The notes under the pieces were generated by a model. That model was not told the DNA's origin, did not search any database, and saw only the letters and a list, made by a program, of their open reading frames with translations. A DNA stretch of 47,081 nt, taken from assembly GCA_937965785.1 (NCBI GenBank), contig CALCKT010000010.1, positions 1-47,081 on the forward strand, read 5' to 3'. The position numbers and the translations under genes are program-made. Positions 1-7,361 of this stretch are shown piece after piece. Origin of the DNA: an uncultured Propionibacteriaceae bacterium. Lineage in GTDB: Bacteria > Actinomycetota > Actinomycetes > Propionibacteriales > Propionibacteriaceae. Numbering within the stretch: the stretch's first letter is position 1; the number at the start of each line of letters is the position of its first letter.

Positions 1-1
1 G

Positions 2-217
2 GGATTCAGGAAGATCACGGCCAGGTTCGCGGGGCTCGCCGCAGCGGTCCTGCTGGCGGCCGGGGATCCCCCTCCCCCGGCCGCCCGTCCATCTCCTCAG
101 CCGCGATCGGCGCGGGGCGGCCCGCCGCATGGTTTCGACACGACCGGCTCGCTGACGCTCGCGGGTCGGCTCAACCAACTTCGGAGAGAACAGGTCGGCT
201 CAACCATCTTCGGATGA
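2..217 (+). pseudogene. Remnant or edge-truncated start of a secreted protein
   Basis: An open frame enters from the left edge and stops at the TGA near 215-217. Its first visible residues (RKITARFAGLAAAVLLAAG) look like a basic, then hydrophobic signal peptide whose start codon would lie just outside the window. After about 20 residues it runs into a Pro/Arg-rich stretch and then into repeated intergenic DNA, where the frame stops. This looks like a gene start interrupted by an intergenic repeat rather than an intact gene. No family is recognisable and a chance reading frame in GC-rich DNA is possible. Confidence 0.25.
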
Positions 218-245
218 GTTACAGGCCGGCTCGCCGAGGCTCGGC
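131..245. repeat. Intergenic repeat cluster downstream of fucU
   Basis: Two 22-bp direct copies, 164-185 and 193-214, differ at one base and are spaced 29 bp apart (core GGTCGGCTCAACCA). They are preceded by GGTTTCGACACG at 131-142, which pairs imperfectly with the GGCTCAACC of the copies. They are followed by the odd palindrome GCCGAG-G-CTCGGC at 233-245. GGTTTCGA...CTCAACC elements of this kind are common between genes in actinobacteria. The cluster follows the last gene of the fucose operon and may serve as its transcription end. There is no uridine tract. Confidence 0.5.
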
Positions 246-283
246 TCAGTCAACGCCGGGTGGGAAACCTCTCGGGGTTCTTC

Positions 284-727
284 TCATTCGCCGGGGGAAC
301 GCACCCCGATGGTGAGCAGCAGGTTGGCGTAGAGCCGCTGGTCCGCCGAGACGATCACGACGGTGACGTCCTCGGCCTTCGCGGCGTCGTAGAAATCCCA
401 GCGGGGAATCTCGTCGAAGGCCACGCCGGGCAGGGAGGCCCGGTACTCGTCGTGGGCGGGGATCACGTCCGGGGCCTCAATGCCCACCGCGTCCGCGGCG
501 GGCACCATCAACCCGGCCCGTTCGATGGGGACGGTGCGTTTCAGCACCTCGAGGATCTGGGTGACGTCGAGCAGCCCGGGCGCGAGGTTCAGGAAGATGC
601 GTTCCGCCGCCGCGGGTGCCCCGCTCGCGACCGGGTAGTTGCCGTCGGTGATCAGGATCTTGCCGCTGTGCCCGCTGCGTCCCAGCGCCGCCAGCAGCCC
701 GGGGTGGGTCATGGGTCCGTACAGCAT
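284..727 (-). CDS. fucU: L-fucose mutarotase (RbsD/FucU family)
   Basis: The 147-aa protein has the size of FucU, which interconverts the alpha and beta anomers of L-fucose in the cytoplasm so that the isomerase gets its preferred form. The N-terminal pattern H(P)GLLAALGRSGHSGKILITDGNYP is the RbsD/FucU signature, with the conserved His and Asp, followed by a segment rich in VTQILEVLK and the conserved C-terminal Tyr-Ala-Asn (YANLLL). The ATG follows the stop of the LacI regulator by one base, so it is the last gene of the fucK-regulator-fucU unit. RbsD (ribose pyranase) is the alternative in this fold; the adjacent fucose isomerase favours FucU. Confidence 0.87.
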   Translation of the reverse strand: MLYGPMTHPGLLAALGRSGHSGKILITDGNYPVASGAPAAAERIFLNLAPGLLDVTQILEVLKRTVPIERAGLMVPAADAVGIEAPDVIPAHDEYRASLPGVAFDEIPRWDFYDAAKAEDVTVVIVSADQRLYANLLLTIGVRSPGE

Positions 728-728
728 G

Positions 729-1718
729 TCAGTTTCCTTTCGTGGATTCTCGGATGATCAGTTCGGGGGCGAGGAGCGTGTGTCTGGCCGGTCCCCCGGC
801 GATCAGCTCGGCCAGGTGCCCCACGGCGCAGGTCCCCACCTCCTGGTGCGGTTGCCGGATGGTGGTCAGGGGAGGCAGGAAGCTGTCAGCCCCGTCGACG
901 TCGTCGACGCCGACCACCGCCACGTCCCCGGGCACGGCCCGGTCGTGTTCCGCCAGCCAACGCAGCGCCCCGAGCGCCAGGTGGTCGTTGCTGGCGAACA
1001 AACCGTCGATGTCGCTGGGGAATTGCTCCCCGAGCGCGTAGCCACACCGGGCCTCCCATGAATTGGCCGAGACCTTGATCGGTTCGATCCCGGCTTCCCG
1101 GCAGGCCGCGTTGAAACCGTCGCGGCGTTCGTGGGCGTCGAACCAGTCGGAGGGGCCACAGATGTGCAGCAACCGCCGGCGTCCCAGCTCCACCAGGTGG
1201 TTGGCGGCCTTCCGGGCCGCCGCTTCCTGGTCAATGGCGACGCTGGCGACGTCGTCCGGGAGGTCGAACCGTTGCCCGACGAACACCGCCGGTATCCGGC
1301 CGTGCAGCACCGAGACGAGATCCGTGGACTGGGCGTGACCACCCAGCACCAAGATCCCGTCCACCCCGAGCGGCACGAGCTGGTCCAGGGTGGGGTTCTG
1401 GTTCTTGGGACGGCCCGCCACGGAGGTCTGGTAGCCGAGCCGCCCGAGCTCCGAGACGATCGACAGGAAGGTGCGTGCGTGCCCGCCGAACAGCGGGGTG
1501 GCGTTGACGACGTGGATCACACCGGTGCGACGGTTCGACAGCGATCGGGCCGCCAGGTTGGGGCGGTAGCCGAGCTCCTCGACGGCGGCCAGCACCCGTG
1601 CCCGGGTTTCCGGAGCCACGACGCTGGCGCCGCGCACCACCCGGGAAACGGTCTGACTGGAGACCCCTGCGAGTTTCGCGACGTCGGAGAGCCGGGCCCG
1701 GCGGGCGCTGAACCTCAT
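729..1718 (-). CDS. LacI-family regulator of the fucose locus
   Basis: This 329-aa protein has the LacI layout: an N-terminal helix-turn-helix at about residues 10-30 (LSDVAKLAGVSSQTVSRVV), the hinge (NLAARSLSNRRT) and a periplasmic-binding-protein-like effector domain ending in a dimerisation region. LacI members usually repress sugar genes and release DNA on binding the sugar or a sugar phosphate. Its ATG overlaps the stop of the sugar kinase by 4 bp (ATGA) and fucU follows one base after its stop, so it is made with the pathway it probably controls. Candidate operators are the palindromes at 9022-9035 and 3149-3161. L-fucose or a phosphorylated product as effector is inference. Confidence 0.88.
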   Translation of the reverse strand: MRFSARRARLSDVAKLAGVSSQTVSRVVRGASVVAPETRARVLAAVEELGYRPNLAARSLSNRRTGVIHVVNATPLFGGHARTFLSIVSELGRLGYQTSVAGRPKNQNPTLDQLVPLGVDGILVLGGHAQSTDLVSVLHGRIPAVFVGQRFDLPDDVASVAIDQEAAARKAANHLVELGRRRLLHICGPSDWFDAHERRDGFNAACREAGIEPIKVSANSWEARCGYALGEQFPSDIDGLFASNDHLALGALRWLAEHDRAVPGDVAVVGVDDVDGADSFLPPLTTIRQPHQEVGTCAVGHLAELIAGGPARHTLLAPELIIRESTKGN

Positions 1719-3112
1719 GGCCGGTGGATCCTGGTCTCGGCGGTGGCGGCGATGACCTCGTTCCTGCGGGCCGGGTCGAGCGCCCCGGTGATCTCGAACT
1801 GCCCCAGCAGCGACCCGAGGGTGGAGGCCTCCGCGGGCCCCGCCAGCACGGGAACACCGAGGGAACGCGCGGTCAGGTCACACAGCAGGGTGTTGCGGGA
1901 TCCGCCACCGACGAGGTTCAGCTGCGTCGGGGCCTGGCCGGTGAGCGCAGTGAGATCCCTCACCCCCCGGGCGTAGCGCTCGGCGAAGGACTCGCACAGC
2001 GCCCTGACGAGCTGCCCCTGGCTGATCCCCGCAGGGGCTCCCCCCGCCCGTAGGGCCTCGGTGACGCGTTCCACCATGGAGCCGGGTTTCGCATACCGGG
2101 GATCGTCGGGGTCGATCACCACACCCAGGGAGTCGGCCCGGCGGGCGGCCTCGACCAGGGCGACGATGTCGTGGACCTGCCCGGCCGCCTGCCAGTCGCG
2201 CTGGCACTCCTGGAGGATCCACAGCCCGGTGATGTTGAACAGGGGACGCACCCCGCCGTCGGCGCGGGCCTCGTTGGTCAGCCCAAGGGCACGGGCCTGT
2301 TCACCGAGCAGAGGTTCGTCCCGCAGCACCCCCAGCACCGACCACGACCCGGCCGACAGGAAGCACGTGGCGCCCTCGTCGCGTTGCAGGGCGGCGACCG
2401 CGCAGGCGGAGTCGTGGGCGCCGGCCCGCACCACGGTCAGCTGCTCCAGCCCGGCTACGGTGCAGGGCCCCGCGATGCCGTACTCGGGGGTCAGTTCCCC
2501 CACCCAGGAACGGGGAATCCCGAGGGCGTCGAAAACCTCACCGGCCCAGTCGTTGACACCCGGGGCGCACAGACCGGAGGTGGATGCGATGGAACGCGAC
2601 CAGCCGCGGGCGCCCGTCAGCAGGTGGGTGAACCAGTCGGGCAGGAACAGGATCTGCTCGGTGCGCGCCGCCGATTCGGGTTCCTCGCTGAGGTAGGCGA
2701 ACAGCTGGTTCGCGGAGTTGATGGTGGCCGGCGCCGTCCCGGTCAACTCCCAGGCCCTCGCGTCGGGCAGTCTCTCCCGGAAGGCGGCGAGGGTGCGGTT
2801 GGTGCGTTCGTCGCGGTAGCAGCGTCCCGGGGTGAGGGGTTCACCGTCCGTGCCCAGGGCAACCCAGTCGACTCCCCAGGTGTCGATGCTGACGCTGGTC
2901 GCGTCGGGGAACCGTTCGACGGCCAGTTGCAACCCCTTGATCATCTCCTGCCGGATCAGGTCGAGGTCCCAGCACAGGTAGCCGTCGCGCATCGCGGCGG
3001 TGTGCGGGAAACGGTACACCTCGGTCTCGGTGATGCGGCCATCGTCCAGTACCCCCGCGATCACCCGCCCGGAGGAGGAACCAAGGTCGACGGCTAGGGC
3101 AGTGGCAGTCAC
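1715..3112 (-). CDS. Sugar kinase, rhamnulokinase/fuculokinase type (FGGY)
   Basis: This 465-aa FGGY-family kinase most probably phosphorylates L-fuculose at C1 using ATP. The N-terminal ATPase motif DLGSSSGR is followed by SIDTWGVDW, which is typical of the RhaB branch, and a C-terminal glycine-rich motif (LVGGGSRN) near residue 410. The GTG at 3112 is chosen because AGGAGAG lies 4-5 bases upstream; a longer ATG version would add 24 residues lacking family character. By sequence it resembles rhamnulokinase more than E. coli FucK. The adjacent fucose isomerase and mutarotase argue for fuculose as substrate, but L-rhamnulose cannot be excluded. Its stop overlaps the regulator start (ATGA). Confidence 0.85.
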   Translation of the reverse strand: MTATALAVDLGSSSGRVIAGVLDDGRITETEVYRFPHTAAMRDGYLCWDLDLIRQEMIKGLQLAVERFPDATSVSIDTWGVDWVALGTDGEPLTPGRCYRDERTNRTLAAFRERLPDARAWELTGTAPATINSANQLFAYLSEEPESAARTEQILFLPDWFTHLLTGARGWSRSIASTSGLCAPGVNDWAGEVFDALGIPRSWVGELTPEYGIAGPCTVAGLEQLTVVRAGAHDSACAVAALQRDEGATCFLSAGSWSVLGVLRDEPLLGEQARALGLTNEARADGGVRPLFNITGLWILQECQRDWQAAGQVHDIVALVEAARRADSLGVVIDPDDPRYAKPGSMVERVTEALRAGGAPAGISQGQLVRALCESFAERYARGVRDLTALTGQAPTQLNLVGGGSRNTLLCDLTARSLGVPVLAGPAEASTLGSLLGQFEITGALDPARRNEVIAATAETRIHRP

Positions 3113-3148
3113 GGGACTCTCCTGAAAAACTGGTTCTGGACAAACGTG

Positions 3149-3161
3149 GTGTTGCCAACAC
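3149..3161. promoter_or_regulatory. Candidate operator before the sugar kinase
   Basis: GTGTTG-C-CAACAC is a perfect inverted repeat around a single central base. Further matched pairs (for example CAAACGT on one side and ACTTTGG on the other) extend it over about 3141-3169. It lies 37 bp upstream of the kinase GTG. Read on the minus strand it contains TGGCAAC, which is also found in the palindrome at 9022-9035 before the transporter genes. Control by the LacI-family regulator encoded two genes downstream is inferred. Confidence 0.45.
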
Positions 3162-3192
3162 AACTTTGGTAGCTGGGTGGGCAACCTCGCGG

Positions 3193-3311
3193 GGGAATCG
3201 CCGCGGAGCTGGGTTCTCGCGGCGATTCCCTCGCTGGGACGAGCCGAGGACGAATCGGCTCATCGGTGAACTGGCCCGCACCGGCCTTCACCTCCGAGGG
3301 GTTCCGGTGCG
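3193..3311 (-). terminator. Hairpin array between fucI and the kinase gene
   Basis: Three inverted repeats follow the fucI stop. One is CGCACCGG (3277-3284) with CCGGTGCG (3304-3311). The second is GAGCCGA (3241-3247) with TCGGCTC (3255-3261). The third is a 13-bp perfect stem GGGAATCGCCGCG (3193-3205) with its complement at 3218-3230, around a 12-base loop. None is followed by a uridine run, as is usual for GC-rich actinobacterial terminators. They probably end or attenuate the fucI transcript, so that kinase, regulator and fucU have their own promoter. Confidence 0.55.
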
Positions 3312-3318
3312 GACCGGC

Positions 3319-5082
3319 TCAGCCGTACAACGGGCCGAACTGGGCGCAGGCGCGGTAGTCAGCGCCCTCCAGGTCGGCGGTGCCGAAACCGAGCCAGTTC
3401 TTCGGGCGGAAGACCTGCTCGACGGGAACGTTGTGCATGTTGACGGGGATGCGCAGCATGGAGGCCAGCGTGATGAGGCGGGCACCGATGTGGCCGTAGC
3501 TGATCGCACCGTGGTTGGCTCCCCAGGCGTTCATCACCTCGTAGACGGAAGTGAACGGGCCCTCGCCGGTCAGGTTCGGCACGAACCAGGTGGTGGGCCA
3601 GGTGCGGTCGGTGCGGTTCTCGATGACGGTGGCGACCTCGTCGGGCAGTTCCACGGTCCAGCCCTCGGCGATCTGGAGAACGGGACCGAGTCCGTCCACG
3701 AGGTTGATGCGGCACATCGTGACGGGCACGTCACCTGCGGAACGGAAGTGGGTGGACATGCCGCCGCCGGGGAAGTACTCGTAGGTGGCTGGGTGGAAGG
3801 TGGTGCCCTCCAGCATGGCCTTCTGATCCTCCTCGGTGACCTCCCACCAGGGTTTGATGACGTGCTGGCCGTCACGCACCGCGGCGAAGGTGCCGTCGAG
3901 GGTGGTGGGCCCGGAGTTGCGCAGGTCGATGATGCCGCCGGCGGCCCGGCCCTCGAGCCTGTGCCCCGTGACGCGTTCGACGGATTCGGCACTCCAGTAG
4001 GTGCGCACGTCGCTGAACAGCTGGGCGGTGTTGGTCAGCAGGTGGTTGAAGAGCATCGAGGCGCCGTTGAGGGAGTCGTTCTCGGTGGCCAGGATGTGGG
4101 GCGCGCGGGTGCCGTTCCAGTCGAAGGTGGTGTTGAGGATGGTCTCCATCAGGTCGCCGTTGGGGAACCCGTCGGTCCACTGCCGCTGCCCCTGGAAACC
4201 GGCGGCGATGGCGCCGCGCCCGAGCGCCTCCTCGCCCCAGCCCTTCTCCGCGAGCCGGGGATTGCCGGCCATGAGGTCACGTGCGATGAGGGTCATCTTG
4301 ACCGAGTAGGCCCACCAGTCGTCGTGCAGTTCGGGTTTCTGGTTGTGCGGGGGGTTGAAGTCCTCGCCCTGGCGGAAGTTCTCCTTCACCCAGGCCAGTG
4401 CCCTCTCGTATTCCTCGACGTCGTAGATCTCCTCGTTCACGCGGCGGGCGAACTCGCTCATGTCGATGTACTCGTTGCGCATGCCCAGGTACTTGGTCCA
4501 GAACTCGTCCTTGACCACGGAACCCGCGATGCCCATGGAGACCGCACCCATGGACAGGTAGGAGCGTCCCTTCATCTGGGCGACGGCGAGGCCACAGACG
4601 GCGTAGTCGAGCAGCCGCTGACGCACCTCGTCGGGGATGGTCTCGTCATCGGCGTCCTGCACGTGCTCGCCGTAGATACCGAAGGCGGGAATGCCCAGCT
4701 GGGTGTGTCCGGCGAGCGCCGCGGCCAGGTAGACCGCGCCGGGACGCTCCGAACCGTTGAAACCCCAGATGGCGTGCGGGATGGTGCGGTCCATGTCGAT
4801 GGTCTCGGTTCCGTACGCCCAGCAGGGGGTCACGGACAGCGTGAGGCCCACGTTCTCGCGGCGGAATTTCTCGGCGGTGGCCTGCGCCTCGGCCACCCCG
4901 CCGATCGTGGAGTCGGCGATGACACACTCGACGGGGTTGCCGTCGATGTAGCGCAGCTCCGCCTCGTAAAGGGCGGCGACACGCCTGGCCATGTTCATGG
5001 TCTGGTCCTCGAGGCTCTCGCGGACCCCGCGGCGCCGGCCATCGATGATGGGACGGATGCCGATCTTCGGATGGTTCGTCAT
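3319..5082 (-). CDS. fucI: L-fucose isomerase
   Basis: This 587-aa enzyme matches the length of the known hexameric L-fucose isomerase family (about 590 aa). It converts L-fucose to L-fuculose with a divalent metal ion (Mn2+) in the cytoplasm. Diagnostic stretches are the N-terminal KIGIRPIIDGRRRGVRESLE, AAGFQGQRQWTDGFPNGD near 293-310 and ATENDSLNG at 332-340, whose acidic residues, with E313, are candidate metal ligands, and a C-terminal NHGAISYGHIGA segment. D-arabinose isomerase activity is common in this family. It lies downstream of the sugar-binding protein, separated by a GC hairpin. AAGGAAC precedes the ATG. Confidence 0.95.
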   Translation of the reverse strand: MTNHPKIGIRPIIDGRRRGVRESLEDQTMNMARRVAALYEAELRYIDGNPVECVIADSTIGGVAEAQATAEKFRRENVGLTLSVTPCWAYGTETIDMDRTIPHAIWGFNGSERPGAVYLAAALAGHTQLGIPAFGIYGEHVQDADDETIPDEVRQRLLDYAVCGLAVAQMKGRSYLSMGAVSMGIAGSVVKDEFWTKYLGMRNEYIDMSEFARRVNEEIYDVEEYERALAWVKENFRQGEDFNPPHNQKPELHDDWWAYSVKMTLIARDLMAGNPRLAEKGWGEEALGRGAIAAGFQGQRQWTDGFPNGDLMETILNTTFDWNGTRAPHILATENDSLNGASMLFNHLLTNTAQLFSDVRTYWSAESVERVTGHRLEGRAAGGIIDLRNSGPTTLDGTFAAVRDGQHVIKPWWEVTEEDQKAMLEGTTFHPATYEYFPGGGMSTHFRSAGDVPVTMCRINLVDGLGPVLQIAEGWTVELPDEVATVIENRTDRTWPTTWFVPNLTGEGPFTSVYEVMNAWGANHGAISYGHIGARLITLASMLRIPVNMHNVPVEQVFRPKNWLGFGTADLEGADYRACAQFGPLYG

Positions 5083-5186
5083 GAATTGTTCCTTAAACTT
5101 CGATTGCGGTTACCGGGCTTGATCAATTCCGGTGTCCCGAAGCTGACGGTTTCGAGACGCGGGAACCGGTCAAATTGGAAGGCTCC

Positions 5187-5214
5187 CGCCGGGCGGGGCG
5201 GCACCCGCCCGGCG
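5187..5214 (-). terminator. GC-rich hairpin after the sugar-binding protein gene
   Basis: CGCCGGGCGGG (5187-5197) pairs perfectly with CCCGCCCGGCG (5204-5214) around a 6-base loop, starting 12 bases after the binding-protein stop on the minus strand. There is no following uridine tract. It probably reduces read-through from the transporter genes into fucI. Confidence 0.6.
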
Positions 5215-5225
5215 AAAACGGAGGA

Positions 5226-6254
5226 TCACTCGTAGAGGTTGGGTTTGATGCTGGGATCGTCGATGTTGGTCTTGTCATACCAGGCGAACCCGGAGTCGAT
5301 GGTCTTGGGCAGCTCCTTGCCGTTGACCGCGAGGATGGCGGCCTTGACGGTCTCGTAGCCGATCTTCACCGGCGACTGGGTGACGGCCCCGGCCTGGGTG
5401 CCGGCCTTGATGGCCTCGATCTGGGTTTTCCCGGAGTCGAACCCGACGACGGTGACCTTGGCACCGGACTCGTTGGCACCCTGGATGGCGCCGGTGGCGG
5501 CGGCCTCGTTGGAACCGTAGATGCCCGCGATGTCGGGGTTGGCCTGGATCATCGACTTGGAGGTGTTGGCGGCCAGACCGACCTCGCCCGCGACCTGCTC
5601 GGGCAGCAGGGTGATGCCGGGGGCGTTGGTCCTGATGTACTCCTTGAAGCCGTCGCAGCGCTGCTTGCCGGTCTGCGAGGTCTGGTCATGGCAGATCAGG
5701 CCGACCTTGCCGTTGCCGCCCAGCAGCTCGACCATGTGCTTGGCCGCCTCGGCCGCAGCCGCATTGTTGTCGGTCTGGACGGTGGACAGCGGGATGTCGG
5801 AGTCCACGCCGGAGTCGAAGGCGACCACCGGGATGTTCGCGGCCTTGATCTTTCCGAGCAGATCGGCGGCGGCGCCGGAATCGAGAGCGGCGAAACCAAT
5901 GGCGGCGGGCTTGGAATCGAGGGCGGTCTGGAGCTGGTTGAGCTGTTCCGTGACTGCCTGTTCGTTCTCGGGACCGACGAACTCGACCTTGTATCCGAAC
6001 TTCTTGCCGGCGTCCTCCGCACCTTCCTTCACCGCCTGCCAGAAGCGGTGCTGGAAACCCTTGGAAACCAGGTAGATGGTTTTGGTGTTGTCACCCTTGG
6101 GGACGTCGCTGTCGGCGACCGCGGTGGCCGCGGCGGTGGACGACTTGTCGGCCGTCTTGCTGGCCTCCCCACTGCTGGAGGTGGAGGTGGTGCAGGCCGA
6201 GAGCCCGAGCGCCAGAACGGAGGCGAGGGCGACGGCGGGACGCAGAAGACGCAT
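5226..6254 (-). CDS. Sugar ABC transporter substrate-binding lipoprotein
   Basis: This 342-aa exported lipoprotein captures a sugar outside the membrane and delivers it to the permease encoded upstream. The N-terminus has a basic/hydrophobic signal peptide ending in the lipobox LSAC (Cys21), followed by a Ser/Thr/Ala linker. Residues from about 58 onward form a type I periplasmic-binding fold of the ribose/galactose class (Peripla_BP_4): IYLVSKGFQHRFWQAVKEG, then AANIPVVAFDSGVDS and VGFDSG. The location inside a fucose locus makes L-fucose the likely ligand, but specificity cannot be read from sequence. It is the last of the three transporter genes and is separated from the permease by two hairpins. 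Confidence 0.9.
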   Translation of the reverse strand: MRLLRPAVALASVLALGLSACTTSTSSSGEASKTADKSSTAAATAVADSDVPKGDNTKTIYLVSKGFQHRFWQAVKEGAEDAGKKFGYKVEFVGPENEQAVTEQLNQLQTALDSKPAAIGFAALDSGAAADLLGKIKAANIPVVAFDSGVDSDIPLSTVQTDNNAAAAEAAKHMVELLGGNGKVGLICHDQTSQTGKQRCDGFKEYIRTNAPGITLLPEQVAGEVGLAANTSKSMIQANPDIAGIYGSNEAAATGAIQGANESGAKVTVVGFDSGKTQIEAIKAGTQAGAVTQSPVKIGYETVKAAILAVNGKELPKTIDSGFAWYDKTNIDDPSIKPNLYE

Positions 6255-6273
6255 GGTCTTTCCTTTCTAGTCA

Positions 6274-6314
6274 GGGGCTTCGACGCCCCGGCAGAGAGGG
6301 TGTTCAGGACCCTC
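6274..6314 (-). promoter_or_regulatory. Tandem intercistronic hairpins before the binding-protein gene
   Basis: In the 99-bp gap between the permease stop and the binding-protein start, two inverted repeats follow each other on the minus-strand transcript. These are GAGGGT (6296-6301) with ACCCTC (6309-6314), and GGGGC (6274-6278) with GCCCC (6285-6289). The second ends just before the ribosome-binding site (AAAGGAAAG). Such hairpins often stabilise the segment for the abundant binding protein relative to the membrane components. That role here is inference. Confidence 0.4.
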
Positions 6315-6353
6315 GGGTTATTCAGTTGTCAGGAGAAGGTTCTGGTTCGCTGT

Positions 6354-7361
6354 TCAGACCGCGGCCGCGCGGCGGCGCCTGACGTTGTCGACGAAAACGG
6401 CGATGAGCACGACGATGCCGGTGACGACGAGCTGCCATTCCTGGGCGACCCCCATCATCTGCATGCCCTTGCGGAGGGTTTCCATGATCAGGGCGCCCAC
6501 GACCGTGCCGAGAATGTTGGCGCGGCCACCAGCCAGGGACGTGCCGCCGATGACGACGGCCGCGATCACGTAGAGCTCGAAGCCGACGCCCTCGGATGGC
6601 TGGACGAAACCGAACCGCGCCGAGTAGAGAATGGCGCCGAGCGCCACGAAGATACCTGCGGTGACGTAGACCAGGGTCTTCCAGAGCTTGATGTTGACGC
6701 CGCTGAGGCGGGTGGCCTCCTCGTTGGAGCCGATGGCCAGGGCGTAGCGCCCCAGGAGGGTCTTGTTGAGCAGCACGCTGGCGATGATCGCGAGGATGAT
6801 GAACAGCGGGATGGCGTTGGCGACGCCGGGGATCAGTTCACCGGCGGCGAGCCATTTGTAGTCGGGGTTCTTGATGGAGATCGTCGACTTGTTGGTCAGC
6901 ACCAGCGCGAGCCCGCGGGCGGCCATCATCATGGCCAGGGTCGCGATGAACGGCGGCAGCCCCAGGAAGGAGATGTTCACACCGTTGACCAGACCGAGCA
7001 GCGCACCCACCAGGAGAATCAGCACGAGACCGCCACCGAGTGGAAGGTTCATCCAGTCCCCCGAGAGGAAGATTCCCGCGAAGACCGCCACCAGCGTCAT
7101 GCCGGTCCCGGAGCTCAGGTCGATGCCGGAGGTGGCGATGACGAAGGTGGCCCCCAGCGCCATCACCCCGATGTAGGCGGACTGCTGGATGATGTCCAGG
7201 GCCACCCCGAACTGGGCGAAGTTGGGTGCCGCGAAGCAGAAGAAGAGGTAGATGATCGCGAGGGCCGCGAACACGAAGATCTGCTGCAGGGAAGATTTCG
7301 CGATCCGGAGGACCGGATTCGGCGCCGCCACCGCCTCGGCGGTCCCGGTGTTGTTGCTCAC
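6354..7361 (-). CDS. Sugar ABC transporter permease (RbsC type)
   Basis: This 335-aa hydrophobic protein has about ten membrane segments and belongs to the BPD_transp_2 family that forms the channel of ribose-class importers. Recognisable parts are LGATFVIATSGIDLSSGTGM near residue 80 and the cytoplasmic loop SNEEATRLSGVNIKLWKTLVY, which contacts the ATPase. The GTG at 7361 overlaps the ATPase stop (GTGA), so translation is probably coupled. A longer reading frame upstream is merely antisense-like sequence in the ATPase gene. The C-terminus is basic (RRRRAA). One permease gene is usual, forming a homodimer. Confidence 0.92.
   Translation of the reverse strand: MSNNTGTAEAVAAPNPVLRIAKSSLQQIFVFAALAIIYLFFCFAAPNFAQFGVALDIIQQSAYIGVMALGATFVIATSGIDLSSGTGMTLVAVFAGIFLSGDWMNLPLGGGLVLILLVGALLGLVNGVNISFLGLPPFIATLAMMMAARGLALVLTNKSTISIKNPDYKWLAAGELIPGVANAIPLFIILAIIASVLLNKTLLGRYALAIGSNEEATRLSGVNIKLWKTLVYVTAGIFVALGAILYSARFGFVQPSEGVGFELYVIAAVVIGGTSLAGGRANILGTVVGALIMETLRKGMQMMGVAQEWQLVVTGIVVLIAVFVDNVRRRRAAAV

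Noticed and set aside
164..214. Direct repeats as a CRISPR array or insertion-sequence ends
   Set aside because: There are only two copies with a 7-bp gap, with no spacers of regular length and no transposase nearby.
3166..5235. 689-codon plus-strand frame antisense to fucI
   Set aside because: It is opposite a clearly conserved isomerase, has Gly/Val/Asp-rich shadow composition and no recognisable domain; long antisense frames are expected at this GC content.
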